64,000 nt of DNA. It comes from Paenibacillus sp. Root52 (GTDB lineage: Bacteria; Bacillota; Bacilli; Paenibacillales; Paenibacillaceae). Below, piece after piece: positions 17,089 through 25,258 of the stretch. Within the stretch, counting starts at the first letter, position 1, and the number at the start of each line of letters is the position of its first letter. The position numbers and the translations under genes were made by a program. The stretch covers positions 224,653-288,652 of the forward strand of contig NZ_LMFO01000030.1 of the NCBI RefSeq assembly GCF_001426865.1, in the 5' to 3' direction. The notes under the pieces are model-generated. The model searched no databases, was not told where the DNA came from, and worked only from the letters and a program-made list of their open reading frames with translations.

Positions 17089-18294
17089 ATGGATATGCTC
17101 ATATTTGAGGTGGGAATTGCCGTTGCGCTAATTACACTTACGGGATTAATATCTGCACGACTACGATTTTCTGTTATTCCATTTTACATCCTGGTCGGTA
17201 TGGCTGTTGGACCGCATGCACCGCAGTTTGGCATTGTGGATTTACGATTTATCGAAAGCTCGTCTTTTATTGAGTTTATGGGCAGGCTGGGTATTTTATT
17301 TTTATTGTTTTATCTGGGACTGGAGTTCTCGGTCTCCCGATTGTTGAAATCGGGTAAAGCCATTCTTACGGGTGGTATATTCTATGTAGGTCTTAATTTT
17401 GTCTCAGGTTTGCTGTTAGGCTGGTTAATGAGCCTGCCCCTTCAGGAAACGATGGTTGTGTGCGGCATCATGACCAGCTCATCTACGGCGATCGTAGCCA
17501 AAGTGCTTGTGGATTTGAAGCGGACGGCGAACCCTGAAACGGAAATTATTATGGGTATGATCATGTTCGATGATCTATTCATCGCAATCCATATCTCGAT
17601 TCTGACTGGACTTGTACTGAGTGGGGCGACTTCGTTCCTGAGTGTGCTGTTAGTATCGCTCTCTGCTCTACTTTTTATCGTATTGTTCCTGATTATTGGC
17701 AGGAAGAGTATCAAAGCTATTGATAAAGCACTCAATATCAAGTCATCGGAATTATTTCTGCTTACCATCATGACCCTACTGTTCCTCGTGGCCGGGTTCT
17801 CGGAAACGCTACATGTTGCTGAGGCCATCGGTGCGTTAATGATTGGACTTGTGCTTGGTGAATCCAGACATGTCAGCCGAATCGAACAGCAAATTATGCC
17901 GTTTAAAGACTTTTTTGGTGCGCTGTTCTTCTTCAGCTTTGGCCTGACCATTGAGCCGTCTTCCCTCGGTGGAGCTGTCGGGATGACACTGATTGCCGTC
18001 GTTCTGACTATTCTTAGCAATTACGGTGCAGGCATGATTGCTGGTAAAATGGCTGGTATGTCGACAAAGGCTTCGTTGAATGTAGGTTTTACTCTAGTTT
18101 CGCGGGGAGAGTTCTCTATCATTATGGCGAATATAGGTAAGGCAGGAGGTCTGATGGCTTCCATTCAGTCTTTTGCCGTGTTATATGTGCTGATTCTGGC
18201 GGTACTTGGACCTATTCTGACCAAAGAATCTCCTCGCCTGTATGCGAGGTATGAACGGTTCCGGAATCGGGCGAAACAAAAGGAAATCGGATAA
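17089..18294 (+). CDS. khtU: KhtU, K+/H+ antiporter membrane subunit (CPA2)
   Basis: 401 aa with 11-12 hydrophobic segments, a CPA2-family sodium/potassium-proton exchanger. Landmarks: GRLGILFLLFYLGLEFS, the MFDDLFIAIHISIL segment carrying the Asp pair expected for ion exchange, and FFSFGLTIEP near the end. It has no C-terminal RCK/TrkA domain of its own, consistent with regulation by the separate KhtT. ATG 17089 starts three bases after the khtT stop. It ends at a strong terminator. Role inferred from the B. subtilis khtTU pair: potassium efflux at high pH. Confidence 0.9.
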   Translation: MDMLIFEVGIAVALITLTGLISARLRFSVIPFYILVGMAVGPHAPQFGIVDLRFIESSSFIEFMGRLGILFLLFYLGLEFSVSRLLKSGKAILTGGIFYVGLNFVSGLLLGWLMSLPLQETMVVCGIMTSSSTAIVAKVLVDLKRTANPETEIIMGMIMFDDLFIAIHISILTGLVLSGATSFLSVLLVSLSALLFIVLFLIIGRKSIKAIDKALNIKSSELFLLTIMTLLFLVAGFSETLHVAEAIGALMIGLVLGESRHVSRIEQQIMPFKDFFGALFFFSFGLTIEPSSLGGAVGMTLIAVVLTILSNYGAGMIAGKMAGMSTKASLNVGFTLVSRGEFSIIMANIGKAGGLMASIQSFAVLYVLILAVLGPILTKESPRLYARYERFRNRAKQKEIG

Positions 18295-18359
18295 GCGGGT
18301 AATTATAATAGCCGTGATAGACATGATAAGCTGTGCGGATTATGTATAAGGCAAGAAAA

Positions 18360-18417
18360 GGCGCCACATTTCGTTGGAGAATGATCGTCTCCAAGGTGTG
18401 GCGCTTTTTTTGCGTAA
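18360..18417 (+). terminator. intrinsic terminator of the khtTU operon
   Basis: AGGCGCCACATTT / GGTGTGGCGC with an inner TTGGAGA/TCTCCAA hairpin, followed by seven T. Confidence 0.9.
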
Positions 18418-18593
18418 TAAGGGAGAAACCGTAGTTTATGTAACGGATCGTCATTAGTAACTCTGACTTATGGAATGAAAATGCTGTGACCTCAGGTCAA
18501 GTAAACCAATGAATGGGGTAATTATAAATAGAGAAGATTATGAGAATAACCTATCACATGTCATTCCATTTTGAAGAAAGGCAGGGATTCAAT

Positions 18594-19520
18594 ATGAAGG
18601 CTATAGTGATTGAAGCATTTGGCGGACCTGAGCAATTGAAGGAAAAGGAAGTCGATAAACCGGTATGCGGTGTGAATCAAGTTTTGATCCGTACACAGGC
18701 GACCTCTGTTAATCCAGTTGATTTCAAAATAAGACAAGGTCACTTGAAAGAAGCGGCAGATCAGCTACCGATGATTCTGGGTGGTGACGTCGCAGGTACT
18801 GTGGTTGAAGCGGGTTCAAACGTTACTCGTTTCAGAGAAGGAGATCGTGTATTTGCACGTCCACGTCAATTCGGAACCTATGCGGAATATGTTGCTGTAG
18901 ATGGGGATATTGTTGCGCGTATACCGGAGCAGTTGAGCTTTGAGGAAGCAGCTGCGATTCCGCTCGCCGCGATGACAGCTTGGCAGGCACTGGTGGATCA
19001 TGGCCGTTTGGGCAAAGGACAGAAGGTGCTCATTCATGCCGGTGCGGGTGGAGTAGGCACATACGCCATTCAAATCGCCAAATCGTTGGGCGCTGAAGTT
19101 GCTTCCACCGCGAGTGCAGCTAACGAAGAATTACTTCGCTCATTAGGTGTGGATCATTTCATTAACTACAAGGAACAGGATTTCTCGCAGATTCTCTCAG
19201 ACTATGATGTAGTATTGGATACGATGGGCGGCGACATACAGCGGAACAGCTTCAAGGTGTTGAAGTCTGGAGGACATCTGGTATCCCTTGTGCAGCAGCC
19301 GGATGAGAAGCTGGCGAAAGAAACTGGTGTGATAGGCAGCGTGTTCATGATGGAGCCGAAGGGAGATCAACTTGAACAGTTGGCCGAGCTTGCGGCTGAA
19401 GGGAAATTGAAGTCGATCATTGATGAAACGTATCCGCTAACTGAACAGGGTTTGCGTGATGCTCACGAAAAAAGTGAGTCACATCATACGCGGGGTAAGC
19501 TGGTTATTACCGTGAATTAG
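18594..19520 (+). CDS. NADP-dependent zinc-free alcohol dehydrogenase / quinone reductase-like protein
   Basis: 308 aa from ATG 18594, the point where MKAIVIEAFGGPEQL begins as in the family; the extension to 18540 has no ribosome site. It is an MDR-superfamily oxidoreductase of the quinone-reductase type. The catalytic domain includes ILGGDVAGTVVEAG, and the nucleotide fold is VLIHAGAGGVGTYAIQIAKS. No zinc-ligand Cys cluster is present, so it likely reduces quinones or enones with NADPH. The end (ESHHTRGKLVITV) is family-typical. Monocistronic; substrate cannot be predicted. Confidence 0.85.
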   Translation: MKAIVIEAFGGPEQLKEKEVDKPVCGVNQVLIRTQATSVNPVDFKIRQGHLKEAADQLPMILGGDVAGTVVEAGSNVTRFREGDRVFARPRQFGTYAEYVAVDGDIVARIPEQLSFEEAAAIPLAAMTAWQALVDHGRLGKGQKVLIHAGAGGVGTYAIQIAKSLGAEVASTASAANEELLRSLGVDHFINYKEQDFSQILSDYDVVLDTMGGDIQRNSFKVLKSGGHLVSLVQQPDEKLAKETGVIGSVFMMEPKGDQLEQLAELAAEGKLKSIIDETYPLTEQGLRDAHEKSESHHTRGKLVITVN

Positions 19521-19610
19521 TTTGGAATCCGTAAGTTAATCGAGCAAGCCAGAGAAGGATGAGGGATGAATATTACGGTAAAATCAATACTTTTCAACCT
19601 CAAGATCCTA

Positions 19611-19643
19611 CGCCGTTCTCCATACAGGAGTGCGGCTTTTTTT
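19611..19643 (+). terminator. intrinsic terminator
   Basis: GCCGTTCTCC / GGAGTGCGGC imperfect stem with an ATACA loop, followed by seven T. Confidence 0.75.
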
Positions 19644-19746
19644 GGCGTTCCTTTTCGGTTGTATGAAGTTTGCAGCACACGGTACTTGTATCTTCTTAAA
19701 TAAATTAAATCAAATTCTTCACCAATGTGCAGCGTTGAGATATAAT

Positions 19747-19965
19747 AGAGGTTGTTCAAAAAGTCCGCTTTTGATTACGAAGGATGCCCTGAGGCATCTC
19801 AACGTCGAAGATGGATTCAGCCGAAATAAGCGGGATGCTAACGAAGCTTGTTTCCTTCGGAAACATGTAGTTGCTCACGTAGTTTTGCCTACGCTCCGCT
19901 ACTCCATTTCTATCTTCATCCCATCTTCTCGGTACTGAAAACCATCCTTTTTGAACACGCATTAA
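19747..19965. mobile_element. MITE-like interspersed element (~219 bp)
   Basis: The left end AGAGGTTGTTCAAAAAG and the right end CCTTTTTGAACACGCATTAA are imperfect terminal inverted repeats around GTTCAAAAAG. The interior has no usable gene. A minimal copy with both ends lies at 29489, with partial copies at 25200 and 12878. It ends 40 bp before the cyclase gene, so it may affect that promoter. Confidence 0.65.
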
Positions 19966-20005
19966 TAGGGGGAATTTATTCCATTCTACATATGAGGTGA
20001 TCCTG

Positions 20006-20743
20006 ATGTCGACTGAACTTATTCAAGCTATTCAATTGTTAAAAGAAAAAAAGTGGGTAGATCTGACACATACCTTTGGGCCAGATTCACCTCACTTCTC
20101 AGCCTTTGATGCAGCTCAATTTGATACGCTATTCAATCACGACCAAGGATTTTTTGCACAAAGCTTTCGATTCCCCGGGCAATATGGTACTCATCTGGAT
20201 GCGCCGATCCATTTTGTACGTGATACTCGTTATCTGGATCAACTCGGGTTGAAAGAGTTAGTATTACCACTAGTTGTAATCGACCAGTCAGCAGCCGTAG
20301 CAAGCAATCCTGACTTTACGCTGGATGTGGAGCATATCCTAGCATTCGAGCAAGAGCACGGTGAGATTGAAGTGGGTAGCTTCGTTGCTCTACGTACCGA
20401 TTGGAGCAAGCGTTGGCCAAGCCATGAGCTATTTGATAATAAGGATGCTAATGGGGACAGCCATGCACCAGGATGGTCGGTAAGCGCACTGAAATTTCTG
20501 TTCGAAGAACGGAGCGTAAAGGCTATCGGTCATGAGACCTTTGATACAGATTCAGCAATAGATTATCGTAAAAATGGAGCTTTACTCGCCGAATACTATG
20601 TCTTGGCACAGGATACATATCAGGTGGAGCTTCTGACAAACTTAGATCAGGTTCCTGCTAAAGGCGCAGTCATCTTCAATCTCGTTCCCAAAGCGGAGAA
20701 AGCATCCGGATTCCCGGTCAGATCCTTCGCTATTCTGCCATAA
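20006..20743 (+). CDS. cyclase family protein (kynurenine formamidase-like)
   Basis: 245 aa from ATG 20006, with GAGGTGATC upstream. It belongs to the putative cyclase/KynB fold: LTHTFGPDSPHF near the start, the metal motif QYGTHLDAPIHF (His, Asp, His) and a later AIGHETFDTD. These enzymes are metal-dependent hydrolases of formamides, esters or related substrates. No kynurenine genes are nearby, so substrate remains open. It ends at a terminator shared with the convergent small gene. Confidence 0.85.
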   Translation: MSTELIQAIQLLKEKKWVDLTHTFGPDSPHFSAFDAAQFDTLFNHDQGFFAQSFRFPGQYGTHLDAPIHFVRDTRYLDQLGLKELVLPLVVIDQSAAVASNPDFTLDVEHILAFEQEHGEIEVGSFVALRTDWSKRWPSHELFDNKDANGDSHAPGWSVSALKFLFEERSVKAIGHETFDTDSAIDYRKNGALLAEYYVLAQDTYQVELLTNLDQVPAKGAVIFNLVPKAEKASGFPVRSFAILP

Positions 20744-20789
20744 ATCTAGCTAAAGTATCGTCTTATAGAAATGTATTATGTAAAATGCA

Positions 20790-20815
20790 GGGGAGGCGAA
20801 TGCCTCCTTTTTCTA
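20790..20815. terminator. terminator between convergent genes
   Basis: GGAGGC GAAT GCCTCC followed by TTTTTCT. Confidence 0.8.
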
Positions 20816-20816
20816 A

Positions 20817-21017
20817 TTACTTATGATCTGATGATGAAGCTTGATTAAATCGTTCCGTAATTCTCTTCTGTTCCTTCTTGCGCCGAATCCAACGTTTGAA
20901 TGCACTCTCTGCTTTTCTTCCTTCTAACGTTTCTTTCAAGCCTTGAATCATGAATTCAGATCTCCGTCTGTCATCCCGACTAATCTCGCGTAATTCCTTA
21001 ATAAATTTGTCGTCCAT
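20817..21017 (-). CDS. small basic hypothetical protein
   Basis: 66 aa, highly charged and helical (MDDKFIKELREISRDDRRRS, RKKEQKRITERFNQ). GAGAGG lies just upstream of the ATG at 21017. No signal peptide and no known family. The Arg/Lys-rich make-up would fit nucleic-acid binding, but nothing proves it. It converges on the cyclase gene with the terminator between them. Confidence 0.5.
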   Translation of the reverse strand: MDDKFIKELREISRDDRRRSEFMIQGLKETLEGRKAESAFKRWIRRKKEQKRITERFNQASSSDHK

Positions 21018-21218
21018 ATCTGCCTCTCGCTCATTCAGGATAGATTTCTATTATACCGAACGTACGTTCTTTTATCAAGTTTTTCCATGATACATATTGT
21101 CGAATCCTTGTAGTGACAAGAAGCATAGGAACGTGGTGCACCTTGTGTGACAATGTTCTTAGCGTGATCGGATTTAATCGTCGTGTATAGTATCGTTTTG
21201 GCAGGAGGTTCAAAATGA

Positions 21219-21695
21219 ATGGAGTGGGGGGCGGTTTTCATGGTACAGCCAACATTAGCTAGATCGTGGTTACTTGCAATGATGCATGGGATATTAGGGA
21301 TTGGAGCAATTGCTGGAGGAATAATGCTAATTATAGATCCGACGGGGGATGCAATTGGTTTACCGAATACGTTATTGGAGCATTCTCCATTTGCTAACTT
21401 TCTGATCCCGGGCATATTGTTAATGTTAGTTCTTGGCGTGCTGCCCATGATCATCGGCATATCGCTCATCCGTCACATTCACTCAGCGCTCTGTGAGAAG
21501 CTTAATCTCTTTCCTGACCGCTACTGGGGTTGGACGTTCTCCTTATATACCGGATTTGCGCTCTTGATCTGGATTATGGCACAGGTGTACTGGATTCAGG
21601 CCGCCTCGTTGATCCACTTAATCTATTTTGCATGGGGCATAGGAATTCAGATCGTAACCTTACTGCCTGGGATACAACGAAGATATTCGCAATAA
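21219..21695 (+). CDS. four-helix integral membrane protein
   Basis: 158 aa with four hydrophobic segments (MMHGILGIGAIAGGIMLIID; FLIPGILLMLVLGVLPMIIG; WTFSLYTGFALLIWIMAQVY; LIYFAWGIGIQIVTLLPGI). AGGAGG at 21203 lies ten bases before ATG 21219; ATG 21240 is an alternative. Family not recognised beyond a general small membrane protein. It ends in a strong bidirectional terminator and is not in an operon. Confidence 0.65.
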   Translation: MEWGAVFMVQPTLARSWLLAMMHGILGIGAIAGGIMLIIDPTGDAIGLPNTLLEHSPFANFLIPGILLMLVLGVLPMIIGISLIRHIHSALCEKLNLFPDRYWGWTFSLYTGFALLIWIMAQVYWIQAASLIHLIYFAWGIGIQIVTLLPGIQRRYSQ

Positions 21696-21730
21696 ACATA
21701 GCTGCTGAAGATGCTATTAACATTGGATAC

Positions 21731-21780
21731 AAAACGGCTGTACCACGATCAAGAAGAGATCGGGTACAGCCGTTTGTTGT
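21731..21780. terminator. bidirectional terminator
   Basis: AAACGGCTGTACC / GGTACAGCCGTTT with an inner CGATC/GATCG helix. It separates convergent genes at 21695 and 21788. Confidence 0.85.
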
Positions 21781-21787
21781 TAAGCGT

Positions 21788-23614
21788 TTATTTTGAAGCG
21801 TTGTAGTTGCTCAAGAACTCTTTCACCTTGGCTGGATCAGCCTTCAATTCATTACCTGTCTGAACCAGTGGGCTTAATGTGGAGAATGCTTTTAGTTTGT
21901 TGTTTTTGTAGAATTGCAGAATTTCATCCTGATTAATAGAGTATAGAACAGCTTTTCTCAGGTCACTGCTCTTGGATACTTCACGATTTGCTGTGTTAAA
22001 CAGCAGGTAAGATACCGCGTTGCTCGGGATACTCTGTAGGTGCAGCTTGCTATCACTCTCAACGATGTCATACTTCGTTTCAGGCACGCCGTAGTAGAGG
22101 TGGATCTCACCGCTACGCAGGGCGGAAAGTGCGCTGTCTGCATCAGCGATAAAGCGTACATTTACTTGTGAAATTTTCGGCGCATACTCGGTTCCTGTGC
22201 GATAGCCAGGATTTTTGAGGAACACGCCTTCATAGTCATTTTTGTATGACAAAATGTATGGCCCACTTGTATACAACGTATTGTTGTACGCTGCCCCTTC
22301 GGTTACAGTGTTTTGATCACCGTAAGGGATGTCTTTGTTCACATCAAAGGATGCCACATCATAAGTGTTGATGCTTTCTACTTGTTTCTTGGACACGATA
22401 CCAGCCGATTGGTGAGCCAGGTAGTTCAATACTTGCGGGAACGGTTCAGTTGTGGTCAGTTTGATGACCTGATATTTACCTGCTCCGTTGTCTGCTTTGG
22501 TTTTGTCAGATACAAGCTCTGTAATTTTGCTGTCCAATCCTTGTTCCAATGCATCCTTGATTGAACCGCCACCACCAGTTTGTTGCGTAGACTCCAGTAC
22601 GCTCAGATCTGTAACCAGCTCGGTTTTTTGGATATGCTCATGCAAGCTGTATGTCCGGTGATCAGGCACGGAATCTTTATGTTTGGCACGATCCATGGAG
22701 AAGATAACATCGTCCGCACCAACGCGTTCACCCGTATCTACTGCTTTTTTGTTGTCAATCTTCGCGAAGTTAATATCATCTCTCAAGACGAAGTAGTACT
22801 CGGAGTTTCCATCCGCGATGCTGAAATTGTGGGACAAGGATCCTTCAGCAGTCAGTTGGTCGTCATCCGTTAGGTTGACTAGACGTACATACATATTGGT
22901 ATTCAGTTGGTTAATAGAACCATCATTACCTTTGATCGGGTCAAGAGAGGTTAGAACAGACGCGCTTTGCGTCAAGATCAGAGGATCTGTTTCGTTTTTG
23001 GAGCTGTCCTTGAATTCAATTGGTTCCCAAGCCATTGCACGGGATTTGGACAAGCGCACAGTATCTTGGTTGATCACGTCTTTATTCAGTGCCTGGTTTT
23101 TCAGTGAGTTATAGACTGGAGCGATATACGCTTGATCCGTTACCAGACGTTGCTCCAAGTTCTTGTACGTTTCTTTGTATTGATCTGGCGTTTGCGTAGC
23201 TGCTTCATCAATCAACTTGTCGATTTCTTCATCAGCCAAAATGCTGTAATCTCCGCCTGTTTTGAAAAGAGAACGAACGGCATAATCCGGGTTCCCCGTA
23301 ACTGTTGTCCAGCTTGATAAAGCAATGTCATAATTCCCAGCATCCTGTTGGGATTTGTAGCTACCGTAATCCGGTTGCAGGTTCAGCTTCACGTTGAATC
23401 CATTCTTAGTCAGTTGGTCACGGATGATGTTTACATCGTTCTCGGAAGAACTTTGTGCCAGTAATGTAATATCTACAGGTGCTTGATTCGTGGTAGTCTC
23501 TGTTGTATCCGAAGTTGACGCTTCAGACTGAGTGTCGCTCTTCGTTTTTACGCTGCAGCCGGAGATCACAATAACCAAGATGAGCAGCAGTGAAATGAGT
23601 GTACGTTTTTTCAT
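21788..23614 (-). CDS. circularly permuted family-5 (peptide/nickel) solute-binding lipoprotein
   Basis: 608 aa with a lipoprotein signal ending ISGC (Cys20) and a Thr/Ser linker. Residues ~46-200 (VDITLLAQSSSENDVNIIRD, NYDIALSSWTTVTGNPDYAV, IDKLIDEAATQTPDQYKETY) are what normally forms the C-terminal part of an OppA/DppA-type protein. Residues ~212-608 then begin like the normal N-terminus (LILTQSASVLTSLDPIKGND, VLRDDINFA, RVGADDVIFSMDRAK) and end at LRKAVLYSINQDEIL and KVKEFLSNYNASK, the segment that usually precedes VDITLL. The order is therefore permuted in one continuous frame. Both lobes look complete. It is the extracellular receptor for the two permeases transcribed just before it. 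Ligand unknown: peptide, nickel or sugar are possible. Confidence 0.85.
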   Translation of the reverse strand: MKKRTLISLLLILVIVISGCSVKTKSDTQSEASTSDTTETTTNQAPVDITLLAQSSSENDVNIIRDQLTKNGFNVKLNLQPDYGSYKSQQDAGNYDIALSSWTTVTGNPDYAVRSLFKTGGDYSILADEEIDKLIDEAATQTPDQYKETYKNLEQRLVTDQAYIAPVYNSLKNQALNKDVINQDTVRLSKSRAMAWEPIEFKDSSKNETDPLILTQSASVLTSLDPIKGNDGSINQLNTNMYVRLVNLTDDDQLTAEGSLSHNFSIADGNSEYYFVLRDDINFAKIDNKKAVDTGERVGADDVIFSMDRAKHKDSVPDHRTYSLHEHIQKTELVTDLSVLESTQQTGGGGSIKDALEQGLDSKITELVSDKTKADNGAGKYQVIKLTTTEPFPQVLNYLAHQSAGIVSKKQVESINTYDVASFDVNKDIPYGDQNTVTEGAAYNNTLYTSGPYILSYKNDYEGVFLKNPGYRTGTEYAPKISQVNVRFIADADSALSALRSGEIHLYYGVPETKYDIVESDSKLHLQSIPSNAVSYLLFNTANREVSKSSDLRKAVLYSINQDEILQFYKNNKLKAFSTLSPLVQTGNELKADPAKVKEFLSNYNASK

Positions 23615-23665
23615 GAAAATACCTCCTATTAGAATGAAATTAATGAATTATTAAATTAAATGAAG

Positions 23666-25180
23666 TTATGCTTTTTCAAGCTTAGGATCAAGCGCATCGC
23701 GCAGTCCATCACCGAGAAAGTTAAACGAAAGAACAAGTAGAATAATGGCAAGACCAGGATAAATGGCAAGATACGAATGTGTCTCCAGATACGTACTGCC
23801 TAGTTTGAGAATGTTGCCCCATTCCGGAATATGCGGCTCAACGCCGAGCCCAAGATAACTCAAGCTACTCGTGGCGATGACGGCTCCACCAATCGTAAGG
23901 GTAGACTTGATGATCATAGGAGCTAGAGAGTTCGGAATGATGTGTTTGAAAATGATGGAACGGTTGTTATACCCGAGTGCACGTGCTGCCTCAACGAATT
24001 CAAAGGTAGATACGTAGAGCACACTCGCTCTCATTGTTCGGGCGTAGGTCGGGATGGAGCCAAGGCTAAGCGCCAAAATCAGGTTGACGGTATTCGCTCC
24101 AAATGCCGCGATGATCGCAATTGCAAGCAGGATACCTGGAATAGCATACAGTACATCAAGCAGCCGCATGATGATATTGTCTGTATGTTTACCATAGAAG
24201 CCTGAGAATGCTCCGAGCACCCCGCCAATCAATACGGGAATGATGGTCGACATACAACCTACAATGAGAGAAATTCGAGCACCGAATACAATTCGGGAGA
24301 ACAGACAGCGTCCAAAGTCATCCGTCCCAAGCGGGTAGGCGAGAGAAGGAGGTTGTAACAGGGCTGAGTAATTGTTCTCAACGGCTACGCTATAATCGAA
24401 CGTATAGAAGCTACAGATCGAGATCGAGAATAGGAAAACGATGAAGAACAAGCCTGACATCGCAGTTACATTTGGAGCAAGTCGTTCCCATAGATCGTTC
24501 CAGAAGTTAGATTTTTGCTTCCCTTGGCGGCGTATCCTTCCAAGAAGGGTAACACCCAGCAACAGAGCGAACAGGTTGCCTGTAATAGAAGTCAGGATAA
24601 GCACTACACTGACGATCAGCATCCAGCGAGGAAGCATCTGTGCTGGCGTATACTGGGATACGATGAACAGCACGATCAGATCAATGACCATAATTAGAAG
24701 AAGTACCGCCATTGCTGGAAGAAATGTATCCGCCACGTAGGGTTTGAATATATTCAAGCCCGATACACCTATCACGAAGAGCTGAGTCAGCACGGTATAG
24801 ACAGCGAAGGTATACTCAACGCTCTTACCTCTTCGAATCAGATGAAAGGCAGCCGTGACAATAAAAATATTACCTGTGATAATGGCCAGAAGTTGAATCC
24901 ATCCCATCCTGCGAGTCCAGACAGAGATCGAGCCATCGCGGATCAGGTCTTTGCGTAATTGATATGTCACGAAGCTCTGAACGAGTGTGAAGAACAGGTA
25001 AGCCAGAAATGCAGTTAGAATAAATGGTCTGAACACGTTCTCCCCATAATCATAGCTATTGAACATTAAGAGCAATGTCAGGAGTAGCGAAGTGATCCAG
25101 GCGAAGTTAGCCTGACTATATTCTGAAGAAGACTTCAGTCGAAAACGCATCTCTTGTGTAATAGAACCTGATTTTGTCAT
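23666..25180 (-). CDS. ABC importer permease, OppC/DppC type, with extra N-terminal membrane domain
   Basis: 504 aa, against about 300 for ordinary family members. The C-terminal ~280 residues are the OppC core: YPLGTDDFGRCLFSRIVFGA, the coupling (EAA) loop FVEAARALGYNNRSIIFKHI and LSYLGLGVEPHIPEWGN. The first ~220 residues add about six hydrophobic segments (LLLTLLLMFNSYDYG, LLIMVIDLIVLFIVS) of no known family. It pairs with the 25256 permease and is followed by the binding protein 51 bp downstream. The extra domain may contact the unusual receptor. Confidence 0.85.
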   Translation of the reverse strand: MTKSGSITQEMRFRLKSSSEYSQANFAWITSLLLTLLLMFNSYDYGENVFRPFILTAFLAYLFFTLVQSFVTYQLRKDLIRDGSISVWTRRMGWIQLLAIITGNIFIVTAAFHLIRRGKSVEYTFAVYTVLTQLFVIGVSGLNIFKPYVADTFLPAMAVLLLIMVIDLIVLFIVSQYTPAQMLPRWMLIVSVVLILTSITGNLFALLLGVTLLGRIRRQGKQKSNFWNDLWERLAPNVTAMSGLFFIVFLFSISICSFYTFDYSVAVENNYSALLQPPSLAYPLGTDDFGRCLFSRIVFGARISLIVGCMSTIIPVLIGGVLGAFSGFYGKHTDNIIMRLLDVLYAIPGILLAIAIIAAFGANTVNLILALSLGSIPTYARTMRASVLYVSTFEFVEAARALGYNNRSIIFKHIIPNSLAPMIIKSTLTIGGAVIATSSLSYLGLGVEPHIPEWGNILKLGSTYLETHSYLAIYPGLAIILLVLSFNFLGDGLRDALDPKLEKA

Positions 25181-25199
25181 TTAAATTGCACCTGCTTTA

Positions 25200-25258
25200 A
25201 GCGGTTGTAAGAAAGATAAGGAAGATAAGGAAGACCAGACTTTTGAACACACACTTTA
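25200..25258. repeat. degenerate copy of the GTTCAAAAA element
   Basis: AGCGGTTGTAAGAAAG on the left and CTTTTGAACACACACTTTAA on the right match the ends of the element at 19747, with a short filler between. It fills the gap between the two permease genes and covers the last codon and stop of the first. Confidence 0.4.

Noticed and set aside
21788-23614. Two adjacent binding-protein fragments fused by assembly error
   Set aside because: One signal peptide, one continuous frame, and the two ends match a single domain split at one point without overlap or loss, which favours true permutation.
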